DNA of 64,000 nucleotides from Pedobacter roseus (GTDB taxonomy: Bacteria; Bacteroidota; Bacteroidia; Sphingobacteriales; Sphingobacteriaceae). The DNA lies in contig NZ_CP060723.1 of the NCBI RefSeq assembly GCF_014395225.1, forward strand, positions 4,464,001 to 4,528,000. Direction: 5' to 3'. Position numbers and translations under genes: made by a program. Positions 51,747-61,431 of the stretch are shown here, piece after piece (the stretch's first letter is position 1; each line of letters starts with the position of its first letter). The notes beneath the pieces were generated by a model. That model searched no databases. It was given only the letters and a program-made list of their open reading frames with translations, and was not told the DNA's origin.

Positions 51747-52858
51747 TGGCTACAAAAAAGAAGAAGTACAGTTTTCTGGATAAACTCCTCCTGCCAATCG
51801 CAGTGGCACTGGCTGTAGCCTTACTTTTGGGCGTGCTTGCCGGGAACATGGACCCACGTAAACATGCGTTGATTGCTTTTTTTGGCCTGGCCTACCCTTT
51901 CGTGCTATTCGGCAATATTATTTTTCTGATCTGGTGGTTTTTAAGCAAAAAATGGATTTTCGCAATCGCTACTATTCTGGTTATTGCTGTCGGAGGTAAA
52001 ACGTTAAAGGCAACCTTTGCCATCGGTGGTGATGAAGGCCCGGTTGAAAAGGCCGAGAACAGCATCAGGATGATGACCTATAATGTACATAGTTTTAAAC
52101 TTTACGGCGAAGACAATACCGAATCGGTAAAGGAAAAAATGCTTCAGGTAGTAAAAGATCAAAATCCTGATATTATCTGCTTTCAGGAGTTTTTTACACG
52201 TTATAAAGGTGCATTCGATACGGTTGATAGCTTAAAAGCATTGCTGAACACCAAATATTATTATTTCGTTCCAACCAACAAGAATGACTACGAAGCCACT
52301 GGTTTGGCCATATTTTCTAAATTCCCGATTAAAAACTCTGGTAAGATCCCTTTTATGGAGGGGCTTGCGGGCAATATGAGCATTTATGCCGATTTAAACA
52401 TTAAGGGCAAAACCCTTAGGATATACAACGTTCATTTCCAATCTATTTCTTTTGAAAAACAGGATTATGAATACCTGGATAAGGTAAAGGAAATGAATAC
52501 CCAGCTACAACCATCCAAAAGGATTTTAAGCATGTTAAAAAATGCTTTTTTGAAACGTAGCGGTCAGGTTGATATTATGAAAAAGGAAATGTCTACCTGT
52601 AAAACGCCTTACCTCATTGCGGGCGATTTTAACGATACCCCTGCATCTTATGTGGTTACCCAGATTACCGCTGGTTTGAACAATAGTTTTATAAAAAAAG
52701 GGAATGGTTTTGGTAAAACCTATAATGGCAAGTTCCCCAATTTTCAGATCGATTATATTGCTACTTCTAAAGAATTAGAGGTGCTGAATTACAAAATTAC
52801 CCAGGCCAAATTATCCGACCATTTTCCGGTGCGCAGCGATTTAAGGTTTGTGCCTTAA
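51746..52858 (+). CDS. Endonuclease/exonuclease/phosphatase (EEP) family membrane protein
   Basis: The 370-residue protein has two or three N-terminal hydrophobic segments (LLLPIAVALAVALLLGVLAG, FGLAYPFVLFGNIIFLIWWF, WIFAIATILVIAVGG). An EEP catalytic domain follows: IRMMTYNVHSFKLYG, DIICFQEFFTRYKG with the metal-binding glutamate, IYNVHFQSISFE, LIAGDFNDTPASYV and the C-terminal KLSDHFPVRSDL. All the core residues (N, E, D-x-N, D-H) are present. The active site should face the periplasm. Family members cut DNA, inositol phosphates or sphingolipid head groups, so the substrate is open. Confidence 0.92.
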   Translation: MATKKKKYSFLDKLLLPIAVALAVALLLGVLAGNMDPRKHALIAFFGLAYPFVLFGNIIFLIWWFLSKKWIFAIATILVIAVGGKTLKATFAIGGDEGPVEKAENSIRMMTYNVHSFKLYGEDNTESVKEKMLQVVKDQNPDIICFQEFFTRYKGAFDTVDSLKALLNTKYYYFVPTNKNDYEATGLAIFSKFPIKNSGKIPFMEGLAGNMSIYADLNIKGKTLRIYNVHFQSISFEKQDYEYLDKVKEMNTQLQPSKRILSMLKNAFLKRSGQVDIMKKEMSTCKTPYLIAGDFNDTPASYVVTQITAGLNNSFIKKGNGFGKTYNGKFPNFQIDYIATSKELEVLNYKITQAKLSDHFPVRSDLRFVP

Positions 52859-53394
52859 TTTCTTAAAAAATTTTAATATTCCGGTTGACCGAAGTTAACG
52901 GCTAAGGCTAAGACCGCTTTAACTTGTAGCTAACCTCTTTTTTATTTGGAGCGCAAATCCTGTACAAAAACATTAAGTTCCTTCCCGTTTTTTGCTTTTA
53001 CGCTTCGCTTCCTCGTACCTCGTCGCTGCAGGGTAACGCTTCAACCGGGGCTAAAGGGCCAAAACCGCATTCCATTTTTGGGTTTGCAGGGTGCAGAACC
53101 CTTGTTCATAAACCCGATTGAGCGGAATAGCCCGGAGCGTAGCGAGGACTATAAGCGAAAGCGGGGCTTTAAACTGCCAGAAACCACAGGCCAATCATTT
53201 CCTAATTCCTTTTCTATTTCGCATTTTATTCCTCCGTTGACCGAAGTTAACTGCTATAATGAAGTTAACTCAATCTTTTCCGTCGACTGAAGTCGACGGA
53301 ACCGCTAATTTTATTTTCTTACCATACATCAACACTAGCCTTAAAGCTTATCTGCATATTTGCTTCATAAATTTTAAAAAAAATCTCCAAAAAT
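52859..53394. repeat. GC-richer interspersed repeat island with duplicated ends
   Basis: No gene is supported. A GC-rich centre (52970-53200) contains CCTCGTACCTCGTCGCTGC, ATAGCCCGGAGCGTAGCGAG and AAACCCGATTGAGC. It is bounded by the motif GTTGACCGAAGTTAAC, present at about 52882-52897 and again at 53236-53251 in the same orientation. A palindrome, CCGTCGACT-gaAGTCGACGG, follows at about 53280-53299. The 114-codon frame over the island is repeat-derived. Confidence 0.5.
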
Positions 53395-54027
53395 ATGAGC
53401 TTAATAGATGCCCTAAACTGGCGTTATGCCGTTAAGAAAATGAATGGTCAGCCTGTTGAACAAGAAAAGGTTGATAAAATCATTGCTGCTGCACATTTAG
53501 CACCAACTTCATCAGGTTTACAGCCTTTTAAAGTAATTGTGGTAACCAACCAGGAATTAAAAGAAAAAATTGCACCGATTGCTTTTAATCAATCACAGGT
53601 AATTGATTCTTCTCACCTATTGATTTTCGCAGCAAACGAAAACTATACAGAAGAAGGAATTGATGCTGTTTTTAACAGAATGAATACTGAGCGCGGCTTA
53701 CCATTAGATGCAACCGATGCCTACAAAACACAATTAAAAGGCATGATCTTATCGAGAACTGCTGAAGAAAACTTTAACCATGCTGCCCGTCAGGCTTATA
53801 TTGGTTTCGGTATTGCCATTGCAGAAGCTGCTTTGTTAAAAGTTGATGCTACGCCAATGGAAGGCTTTAACGGTCCGGCATTAGATGAACTTTTAGGTTT
53901 AGATAAAAAAGGTTTAAAAAGCGTAACCCTATTGCCGTTAGGAAACAGGGATGAAGCCGGCGATTGGTTGGTAAACCTTAAAAAGGTACGTTCACCTAAA
54001 GAAGAATTTTTAATCGAATTTAAATAA
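53395..54027 (+). CDS. NAD(P)H-dependent oxidoreductase, nitroreductase family
   Basis: The 210-residue flavoprotein resembles NfsB-type nitroreductases. The FMN-binding N-terminus has LNWRYAVKKMNGQPV, and the phosphate loop is in HLAPTSSGLQPFKVIVV. The middle HAARQAYIGFGIAIAEAALLKVDATPMEGFNG and the C-terminal LLPLGNRDEAGDWL with KVR complete the fold. It reduces quinones, nitroaromatics or flavins at NAD(P)H expense as a cytoplasmic dimer. A terminator follows at 54056. Confidence 0.93.
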   Translation: MSLIDALNWRYAVKKMNGQPVEQEKVDKIIAAAHLAPTSSGLQPFKVIVVTNQELKEKIAPIAFNQSQVIDSSHLLIFAANENYTEEGIDAVFNRMNTERGLPLDATDAYKTQLKGMILSRTAEENFNHAARQAYIGFGIAIAEAALLKVDATPMEGFNGPALDELLGLDKKGLKSVTLLPLGNRDEAGDWLVNLKKVRSPKEEFLIEFK

Positions 54028-54055
54028 CAGGCAAACACCATTATATTTAAAACGG

Positions 54056-54083
54056 GCCGCTTTTTAGCGGCTTGTTTTGTTTT
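54056..54083 (+). terminator. Intrinsic terminator of the nitroreductase gene
   Basis: GCCGCT, a short T-loop and AGCGGC followed by TTGTTTTGTTTT, 29 bp past the stop codon. Confidence 0.8.
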
Positions 54084-54084
54084 A

Positions 54085-54235
54085 TGCGAGTGGCGTTGAG
54101 CGTATGGCGTTTGGAATTTAGGGTTATGCAACAATTAACCGATTAACCAATTTAAACAATTAACCCAATGAATCAATTCTCAGTTTTCAGTTGGCAGTTA
54201 CCAATGACCAATGAACCAATAATTTTGTAAAAAAA
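54085..54235. repeat. Degenerate filler repeats upstream of the macroglobulin-like gene
   Basis: Overlapping motifs such as ACAATTAACCGATTAACC, AATTTAAACAATTAACCC, CAGTTTTCAGTTGGCAG and CCAATGACCAATGAACC. They are the same kinds of short repeat seen at 49976-50185. Non-coding; the rest of the gap up to 54312 shows no recognised promoter. Confidence 0.5.
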
Positions 54236-54312
54236 TGTTAAACCTCCCTACAATTTAGGCGCTCTCTTTATAATTGGATATATTTACGGGCTTAGCATTT
54301 AATAACCCATCC

Positions 54313-57039
54313 ATGAAGATTTTTAGATTATCTTTTATTATACTTTCTCTTTTATCAGCGCTCAGTTTCTCTTCGTCGGCCCAAACCGATACAGTAAGTA
54401 TAAATACCATTATTAGCAAAACCAATAAGGTTTTAGCCGATTACCCTGCAGAAAAAATTTACCTTCATTTTGATAAACCTTATTATGCTGTGGCCGATAC
54501 TGTTTGGTTTAAAGCCTACGTTACCGAAAACCAGAATTTCTTATCAGGGATTAGTAAAATCATTTATGTAGACGTAATCAACCAGAATGATTCCCTCATT
54601 CAAACCCTAAAATTACCGATTGCAGGTGGTTTCGCCTATGGTAGCTTCCCTTTAGATCAGGTAAATTACAAACAAGGCAATTACCACATCAGGGCCTATA
54701 CCTTGTGGATGCTTAACAACGACGATCCTGCCTATTTTAACAAAACTTTTTATGTGGGCGAAGCGATAGATAAAGAAGTAAAAACCCACATTACCTATAA
54801 AAATACTTCTACTGATAAATTAGAAAAAATTGATGCAAGGGTACAGTTTAAAGATGCCAATAATAAACCCTACGCCAATAGAAATGTAAGCTGGCAGGTA
54901 ATTACCAGTTATACCGTAATTGCCAAAGGCAGGGGCACAACTGATGCCAACGGTTATTTAACCATCGCCATGAGCAATGCCCAAAAAGCGGAATACCAAT
55001 TACAAAAAGGACAGTTGATTACCGCTATCAATACCACTGATAAGGATGTAGCCAACAGCACTTTCCCGCTAAAAAATGCCATTCTGAGTAAAGATTTTCA
55101 ATTTTTTCCTGAAGGTGGGAGTTTAATTGCCGGTTTAACCAACAAAGTTGCTTTTAAAGCCATTAAAAGCGATGGTTTGGGCATCAGCTCTAAAGGAACC
55201 GTTACCGACAATGATGGCAAAACAGTAGCCACCTTTACCGCCCAGCATTTGGGCATGGGTAGTTTCAATTTAGCTGCCGAAACCGGAAAAACCTATAAAG
55301 CCGCAGTTACTTATGCCGATGGTACCAGCCAGACTTATAATTTACCCGCTGTTGCAGCAAATGGCGTTGCCGTAAATATCGACAACAGCAGCGCAGATAA
55401 TATCGCGATAAAAATTTCGGCGAATGATGCTTTTTTTGAGCAAAACCAGGGCAAAAAACTTTATTTAATTGCACAGAGCAAGGGTGTAATTTGTTATGGT
55501 GCGCAAACAGCTTTATCAAATAAGGAATATAATACCACTGTTCTTAAATCAAAATTCCCTAACGGGATTGCCCAGTTTACCCTGTTTAACGAGTTTGGTA
55601 AACCCTTAAGCGAAAGATTGGTTTTTGTACAGCAAAAAAATACGATGGCCGTTAACCTAAGCACTGCGGCAACTACTTATGGAGTTAAGAAAAAGGTAAA
55701 AATAAATGTAGCTGCCAAAAAAGACGGCGCTCCTGTTGAGGGCAGTTTTTCTGTAGCGGTTGTTGATGAAACCAAAGTTCCATCAAGCGAGGATGCCACC
55801 AGTACCATTTTAACAGGTTTGTTGTTAAGCAGCGATGTTAAAGGTTATATTGAAAAGGCAAACTATTATTTTAATGCACCAGACGCGAAGAAAAATGCCG
55901 ATTTAGATGTGTTATTGCTTACCCAGGGATACCGCAGCTTTAAATACACTGATATTATTGCCAATAAACTGCCTAAAATTGATTTCCTGCCAGAACAAGG
56001 CATCGAAATTTCAGGGATTTTACGTCAGAATAATGGTATTCCGGTGAGGAAAGGTGCTTTATTACTGAGTATTCCTGATAAACGTTTCAATTTGGAAGGT
56101 ACGACCGATCCTGTTGGGAATTTTAAATTCCCGAACCTGGTATTTAACGATTCTTCAAAAGTGACCATTACGGCTAAATATAATGTGAATTATAAAAACA
56201 TGACTTTGAGCTTAAATGGTGCGCCAGTTCCTACATTAACCAGAAACTTTAGCGCTGCTGAAGAGGTTTTAAATATCGATAGTGCTTTAACCAGTTACCT
56301 GGATAACAGCAAAAGACAATATGCTTATTTACACACTTTAAAAGATATAACCATTAAAGCGGCAGTGGTACCAAAAGTTAGTCATAAAGATTACCCTGCA
56401 TTAACAGGCCTAAGCCAAATGGCCGATCACGAAATCAGCGGTGATCGTTTAAAAGGCTGCGGACTTTTAATTAACTGTTTACAAGGCATGCTGGCCGGCG
56501 TTACTTTTGCTGATAACAACTTTTATGTGAGCAGAGATTATAACCAGGGTAAAAAAATCCCGATGGGTATCTTTATCAATGGAATGAACGTTGATGTAAA
56601 CCAGATCAATACACTTGATGCCAACCAGATCGAATCGGTTGAGGTATTTTTAAGGGATGAATTAGGCCTGGTAAACCGTGCTAACAATGTAAACGGGGTA
56701 ATTGTATTTAACCAGAAGAAAGCACCAAAAGGTACTAAAATTTCGAAAGCGCAGTTAATGGATATGCTGCCTAAATATTACGAGTTAACATTCTCACCAC
56801 AGGGTTACAACAAAGAAAAACAGTTCTATTCGCCTAAATACGATGTGCCTGCAAGCATGAACCGCAACGATTTAAGAACAACCATTTACTGGAATCCTAA
56901 AGTAGTAACAGATGCCACAGGAAATGCTTCTTTCGAATATTATAACGCAGATGGCAAAGGCCAGTATAAAGTAATTATTGAAGGTATTGATGCCAACGGA
57001 AATTTAGGAAGATCGGTGTTGAAATATCTCGTAAAATAA
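54313..57039 (+). CDS. Large exported macroglobulin-domain protein with TonB-plug-like C-terminal part
   Basis: The start is the ATG at 54313 (MKIFRLSFIILSLLSALSFS...SSAQ), since the 13 upstream codons precede a clean signal peptide. The 908-residue protein has an MG2-like beginning (YPAEKIYLHFDKPYYAVADT, VWFKAYVTE) and further beta-sandwich domains. A plug-like segment (near residues 715-820) has LKGCGLLINCLQGMLAGV, PMGIFINGMNVDV and IESVEVFLRDELGLVNRANN, then a final beta-domain ending GRSVLKYLVK. It lacks a beta-barrel, so it is not itself a receptor. The family is common in Bacteroidota and of unknown function. Confidence 0.88.
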   Translation: MKIFRLSFIILSLLSALSFSSSAQTDTVSINTIISKTNKVLADYPAEKIYLHFDKPYYAVADTVWFKAYVTENQNFLSGISKIIYVDVINQNDSLIQTLKLPIAGGFAYGSFPLDQVNYKQGNYHIRAYTLWMLNNDDPAYFNKTFYVGEAIDKEVKTHITYKNTSTDKLEKIDARVQFKDANNKPYANRNVSWQVITSYTVIAKGRGTTDANGYLTIAMSNAQKAEYQLQKGQLITAINTTDKDVANSTFPLKNAILSKDFQFFPEGGSLIAGLTNKVAFKAIKSDGLGISSKGTVTDNDGKTVATFTAQHLGMGSFNLAAETGKTYKAAVTYADGTSQTYNLPAVAANGVAVNIDNSSADNIAIKISANDAFFEQNQGKKLYLIAQSKGVICYGAQTALSNKEYNTTVLKSKFPNGIAQFTLFNEFGKPLSERLVFVQQKNTMAVNLSTAATTYGVKKKVKINVAAKKDGAPVEGSFSVAVVDETKVPSSEDATSTILTGLLLSSDVKGYIEKANYYFNAPDAKKNADLDVLLLTQGYRSFKYTDIIANKLPKIDFLPEQGIEISGILRQNNGIPVRKGALLLSIPDKRFNLEGTTDPVGNFKFPNLVFNDSSKVTITAKYNVNYKNMTLSLNGAPVPTLTRNFSAAEEVLNIDSALTSYLDNSKRQYAYLHTLKDITIKAAVVPKVSHKDYPALTGLSQMADHEISGDRLKGCGLLINCLQGMLAGVTFADNNFYVSRDYNQGKKIPMGIFINGMNVDVNQINTLDANQIESVEVFLRDELGLVNRANNVNGVIVFNQKKAPKGTKISKAQLMDMLPKYYELTFSPQGYNKEKQFYSPKYDVPASMNRNDLRTTIYWNPKVVTDATGNASFEYYNADGKGQYKVIIEGIDANGNLGRSVLKYLVK

Positions 57040-57055
57040 GGGAAAGGAATTTAAA

Positions 57056-57142
57056 GGTTGATGGTTCATAGTTTGATAGTTAATAGCCAATATTTCATAG
57101 TTTGATAGTTTATGGTCAATATCATACTATGAACCATCAACC
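57056..57142. repeat. Long inverted repeat between convergent genes
   Basis: GGTTGATGGTTCATAG (57056-57071) and CTATGAACCATCAACC (57127-57142) are perfect 16-bp inverted arms around a 55-bp centre. The centre contains two copies of ATAGTTTGATAGTT. It lies between the plus-strand gene ending at 57039 and the minus-strand gene ending at 57177. It could act as a shared terminator or be a mobile repeat of the filler type. Confidence 0.65.
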
Positions 57143-57176
57143 ATTAACCAACTAGATAACTTGTATTCTCGCCATC

Positions 57177-58136
57177 TTACTTCACTTCAAACGGTAGCTT
57201 CTCCCCTTTCAGGCCCGCAACAATATTCTTTATGATAATCTGTGCCATGGCTGCCCGGGTTTCTTCGGTAGCAGAGCCGATATGCGGCAGAACAGCAACA
57301 TTTTCCATCGACAGTAAGGGATTTTCCTTATCCATCGGTTCTGGATTGGTTACATCCAGGCCAGCTCCCCAGATTATTTTTTCTTCTAAGGCTTTGGTCA
57401 GGTCTTTTTCGTTGTGGATCCCTCCTCTAGCGGTGTTGATGAAAATGGAATTGGTTTTCATCTGTTTAAACACCCCGAGTGTAAATTTATTTTTGGTTTC
57501 TGGGGTGAGCGCGGTATGGACAGAAAGCACATCACTTTGTACCAAAAGTTCTTCAAAAGATACATATTTGGCGCCTAATGCTTTCTCAGCCTCTTCGTTA
57601 CGAGAACGGTTATGGTAAATTACCGACATATTATAAGCTCCGATACATTTTTTGGCCATCTCTAAACCAATTTTGCCAAGGCCAAAAATACCAAGGGTTT
57701 TGCCATTTAATTCAATGCCCAATTCGGGTGCAGGTTCATATTTTTTCCATTCGCCTTTAATAATTTTCTTATGCGAGTAGAAGGCCTTTCTCGAAACAGC
57801 CAGCATCAATAAAAAAGCAGTATCGGCGGTAGCACCACTCAACACCCCAGGAGTATTGCCGATAGGGATATTCAACTCTTTTGCTGCCGCTACATCAACA
57901 TTATCATAACCTACAGAATGTAGCGCAATCACCTTTAAATGACTACAGGCTTTCAGAAATTCAGCATTAATTTTATTCGGACCTACACTAATAAAAGCAT
58001 CCTTATCCTGGCAGGCCTTAATCAGTTCTTCAGGTGTAATCTGCCGGTTTTCCTTCCATTGAGTAATAGAAATATTGTTTTCTTCCAGTTCTTTTAATCC
58101 AACCGGAGCAATGTTGCCACTTATAAATACTTTCAT
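57177..58136 (-). CDS. D-isomer-specific 2-hydroxyacid dehydrogenase (glyoxylate/hydroxypyruvate reductase-like)
   Basis: This 319-residue NAD(P)H enzyme has the two-domain fold of the family. The substrate domain is at the N-terminus with LHSVGYDNVDVAAAKEL. The dinucleotide domain has LGIFGLGKIGLEMAKK (GxGxxG) near residue 150. The catalytic residues follow: arginine in NTARGGIHNEKDL, glutamate in VTNPEPMDKENPLL and histidine in VLPHIGSATEETR. The closest named relatives are GhrB-type reductases. It is cytoplasmic and transcribed alone. Confidence 0.93.
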   Translation of the reverse strand: MKVFISGNIAPVGLKELEENNISITQWKENRQITPEELIKACQDKDAFISVGPNKINAEFLKACSHLKVIALHSVGYDNVDVAAAKELNIPIGNTPGVLSGATADTAFLLMLAVSRKAFYSHKKIIKGEWKKYEPAPELGIELNGKTLGIFGLGKIGLEMAKKCIGAYNMSVIYHNRSRNEEAEKALGAKYVSFEELLVQSDVLSVHTALTPETKNKFTLGVFKQMKTNSIFINTARGGIHNEKDLTKALEEKIIWGAGLDVTNPEPMDKENPLLSMENVAVLPHIGSATEETRAAMAQIIIKNIVAGLKGEKLPFEVK

Positions 58137-58196
58137 GTTTATTTAACAATAAAACTTTTAAGGTGTTTTGGATAGTGGGAATTGACCTGTAAAGCA

Positions 58197-59006
58197 TTAT
58201 TTTACAGTTGCTGATAGCATCTCATACGTATTGGCGCTAAAATAACCAAGTGCCTCATTCGAAATGTTAGAAGTTGGATTAGCAGGTGTAGTACCCTGGT
58301 TTGGTCCGCGGTTAGATTGCTGACTTAAAGCATACCAGTAATCGAAGATATTCGAATCAATACACTCCATTTCTATCCTGATCTTATCGTTAGCGTTCAG
58401 TTCGTCACTGTCGTGATCATTGGTAGGCGGTTTAAAAAACAACTGAAGCCTAAGGTCGTTGCCATTCGTTAACCGATCATTATTTACATAAAAACGTTCT
58501 GACAATACATCGTTCACGTATAAATTAAAGTGATAAAAATTGGTTTCGTTAGCCGGATCTTTTAAAAATACAGCAGCGGTTTTACGCTCTCTACCAAAGA
58601 AAAAGTTTTTAATCACACCGATCGAATCCATTTTAACCACATTGGGCATTTTCGAATTGGCGGTGTAAGTTTGACCTTCGGCGTTAACGCTTAAGCTATA
58701 AGTAACACCCGGTACACCTTTCATTTTATTGATATAAGTTCCTGGTATTGCACCTTCTTTAAAAACATAAGTGTTTCCCTTATTATCGGTTACGGTAACA
58801 CTAGCTCCCGAAACACCCGGAAAAACATTGGCTTCGGTATAACCAATCGTTTTGCTGATCTTAATTTGCTGATCGATCAGTTGATCATTAATTTTTCCCT
58901 CAATTACGATCTGGGGATCGGCATTCTCGGTATCGATAGCAATAATTTTCTTGCAGCCGGCAAAACAAAAAGTGAAAAGTGAAAGGGATATAATCAGTTT
59001 TTTCAT
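58197..59006 (-). CDS. DUF4249-family lipoprotein
   Basis: The start is the ATG at 59004-59006 (MKKLIISLSLFTFCFAGCKK), a lipoprotein signal. An alternative ATG 35 codons upstream lies inside the receptor gene. The 269-residue product has the beta-rich DUF4249 pattern: IDTENADPQIVIEGKINDQ, VSGASVTVTDNKGNTYVF, PGVTYSLSVNAEGQTYTA, IEMECIDSNIFDYWYALSQQ and EALGYFSANT. The family always lies beside a TonB-dependent receptor. Here it starts 4 bp after the receptor stop codon, consistent with a surface accessory lipoprotein for that receptor. Confidence 0.9.
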   Translation of the reverse strand: MKKLIISLSLFTFCFAGCKKIIAIDTENADPQIVIEGKINDQLIDQQIKISKTIGYTEANVFPGVSGASVTVTDNKGNTYVFKEGAIPGTYINKMKGVPGVTYSLSVNAEGQTYTANSKMPNVVKMDSIGVIKNFFFGRERKTAAVFLKDPANETNFYHFNLYVNDVLSERFYVNNDRLTNGNDLRLQLFFKPPTNDHDSDELNANDKIRIEMECIDSNIFDYWYALSQQSNRGPNQGTTPANPTSNISNEALGYFSANTYEMLSATVK

Positions 59007-59010
59007 TGCG

Positions 59011-61335
59011 TTAAAATTTAAAGTTCCAGGTAATTGATGGAATAAGGCCAAACAAAGAGGTTTGCTGAGCAGCTGTTTTAGTTGGATCGTTGGGATCAGT
59101 GATGAACTCAATCGAGTAAGGATTTTTTCGTGCCAACAAATTGTAAATCCCGAAATTCCAGCTCGATTGGTATTTCCTTCCAGGTTTCCCCTCTAAGGTG
59201 GCGCTCACATCTAAACGCATGTTGTAAGGCATACGTCCGGCATTTCTTTGGGTATAATAATAAGCCATTTGTCCGCCAATGCTATATTTCCCTGCCGGAT
59301 AAGTTACCGCATTACCCGTGCTATAAATAAAACTCGAAGAGAATGTCCAGCGCTTGGTCATGTTGTAAATGCCCACTACCGAAACATCATGCGTACGGTC
59401 TTGCCTTGCAGGGAAATACTTTCCGTTATTCAGCTCAGTAAATTTACGTTCTGTGCGCGATAAGGTATAACCCACCCAACCGTTCAGTTTACCAAATTTC
59501 TTCTTAAAAAACAGCTCCATTCCATAGGCACGGCCTACACCATATAATAATTCAGATTCTATATTCGAATTGGCCAAAAGTTCTGCCGCATTTTTATAAT
59601 CGATCTGATTTTGCAGCCATTTGTAATAAATCTCCCCCGAAAGTTCGTAATTATTATCTTCGATATTTTTAAAATAACCCAAAGCAACCTGATCGGCAAT
59701 TTCAGGCTTAATGTTGTTGCTGCTTAACACATACTGATCAGTTGGCGAACTGGAAGTAGCGTTTGTTAAAATGTGTACATTTTGTGTATTGCGGTTATAC
59801 GAGGCTTTGATTGAGTTTTGTTCGTTAAACAGGTAGCTTACCGAGAAACGCGGCTCGAGGTTCAAATAGTTTTTATAAAATTTCCCCCTGGCTACGTTTG
59901 CTGTTGAAACAATATCCCCATTGGCATCATAGGTACTGAAATTACCCGGCCCCATTAACGAGAAAGCAGCCAAACGCACACCATACAAAAAGTTCAGATG
60001 TTCGTTAACCGCCCATTCGTCAGAAATATAAGCTGCAGATTCTATACCGTATCGCCTTTCCTGTGTTAGCGAATTTACCTGCGAAGCTTCATCGCTATCA
60101 ATATCAATAGGAGAAATGCGGTGTTGTGTCGCATTTAACCCGAACCTAAGGGTATGTTTATTGCTGAAATACTGAAAATCTTCTTTAAAATTAAAATCGC
60201 GGACCAAAGATGTCGCCTTAAAATTTGTAGCATCGTTTAATAAACGTACCGTATAATTGTAGTTGTTGTAAATTAAGGAGGTATTCGAAAACAAACGGTC
60301 GCTAAAAATATGATTTAAGCGGATGGTGGTGGTTACATTGCCCCAGTTGTTTTCAAAAAGGTCTTTAACCCCGATATTATCTTTACCAAAATAACCCGAG
60401 ATGTAAATGGTATTCCTATCGTTGATTTTGTAATTCGCTTTAGCGTTGATGTCATAAAAATTCAGCGTACTACCATTTACCGATGAGTCTGGCGAAGAAC
60501 GTAAAAACAGGTCGATATACGTCCGCCGGAAGCTCACCATAAACGAACCCCTGTCTTTTACAATCGGTCCTTCGGCCTTAATGCGCGAAGCAATCAGTCC
60601 GATTCCGCCCTGAAATTTGAATTCTTTATTGTTACCATCATCCATTTTAACATCTAAGACAGAGGATAAGCGACCGCCATATTGTGCAGGCATCCCACCT
60701 TTATACAAGCTAACATCCTTAATCGCGTCGGCATTAAAAGTAGAGAAAAAGCCCAATAAGTGTGATGAGTTGTACACCACAGCTTCATCCAGAATAATCA
60801 GGTTCTGATCGGCAGCACCACCACGAACATAAAAGCCGGTATTTCCTTCGCCACCCGATTTTACGCCAGGCAATAACTGGATGGTTTTTAAAATGTCTTT
60901 TTCGCCCAATAATACCGGGATAGAGTTGAGCGATTTCATATCGATTTTCTCCAGCCCCATCTGTGCACTTTTTACATTTTCATTTTTACGGTTATTGGCA
61001 TTTACGGTTACTTCAGCAAGATCGTTTGCACTTTTTAACTCTTCGTTTAATTTGGTGTCTTTTGTTAAATTAATCGTTTTCACCACAGAAGCATACCCCG
61101 TGTAACTTATGGCTACCGTATAAGTGCCTTCAACCTGTGTCAAAGCAAAATAGCCATAATTATTGGTGAGGGTTGCTGCAGTAGAGGCACCTGAAATCCG
61201 AACGGTAGCACCAATCAGTGTTTCACCTGTGCCCGCATCGCGGATGGTACCACTAAGGGTATATTTGTTCTGAGCAAAAAGGGCTGTACCGGAAAAAATA
61301 AGGAGGAATAAAGCTAAGTAGTGTTTTATGAGCAT
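59011..61335 (-). CDS. TonB-dependent outer-membrane receptor (DUF4249 partner)
   Basis: The 774-residue protein has a signal peptide (MLIKHYLALFLLIFSGTALFAQ). A carboxypeptidase-regulatory-like domain follows (YTLSGTIRDAGTGETLIGATV, residues ~24-105). Then comes a plug (KSLNSIPVLLGEKDILKTIQ, LLPGVKSGGEGNTGFYVRGG, AADQNLIILDEAVVYN) and a barrel ending LIPSITWNFKF with a terminal aromatic. It is not of SusC type and has no SusD neighbour. The DUF4249 lipoprotein gene follows at 4 bp. Substrate is unknown; iron chelates or peptides are possible for this class. Confidence 0.93.
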   Translation of the reverse strand: MLIKHYLALFLLIFSGTALFAQNKYTLSGTIRDAGTGETLIGATVRISGASTAATLTNNYGYFALTQVEGTYTVAISYTGYASVVKTINLTKDTKLNEELKSANDLAEVTVNANNRKNENVKSAQMGLEKIDMKSLNSIPVLLGEKDILKTIQLLPGVKSGGEGNTGFYVRGGAADQNLIILDEAVVYNSSHLLGFFSTFNADAIKDVSLYKGGMPAQYGGRLSSVLDVKMDDGNNKEFKFQGGIGLIASRIKAEGPIVKDRGSFMVSFRRTYIDLFLRSSPDSSVNGSTLNFYDINAKANYKINDRNTIYISGYFGKDNIGVKDLFENNWGNVTTTIRLNHIFSDRLFSNTSLIYNNYNYTVRLLNDATNFKATSLVRDFNFKEDFQYFSNKHTLRFGLNATQHRISPIDIDSDEASQVNSLTQERRYGIESAAYISDEWAVNEHLNFLYGVRLAAFSLMGPGNFSTYDANGDIVSTANVARGKFYKNYLNLEPRFSVSYLFNEQNSIKASYNRNTQNVHILTNATSSSPTDQYVLSSNNIKPEIADQVALGYFKNIEDNNYELSGEIYYKWLQNQIDYKNAAELLANSNIESELLYGVGRAYGMELFFKKKFGKLNGWVGYTLSRTERKFTELNNGKYFPARQDRTHDVSVVGIYNMTKRWTFSSSFIYSTGNAVTYPAGKYSIGGQMAYYYTQRNAGRMPYNMRLDVSATLEGKPGRKYQSSWNFGIYNLLARKNPYSIEFITDPNDPTKTAAQQTSLFGLIPSITWNFKF

Positions 61336-61431
61336 ATCGGCTACTATCTAATTTTTAAGATGGAAACCAAATGTACGAAATCCATGCCCTTTTAAGGGAA
61401 AATCGGGAATTTCTATACAAGTTTGGTTTTA

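Noticed and set aside
52946..53290. 114-codon frame in the GC-rich island
   Set aside because: The composition is repeat-derived with no start signal or family resemblance.
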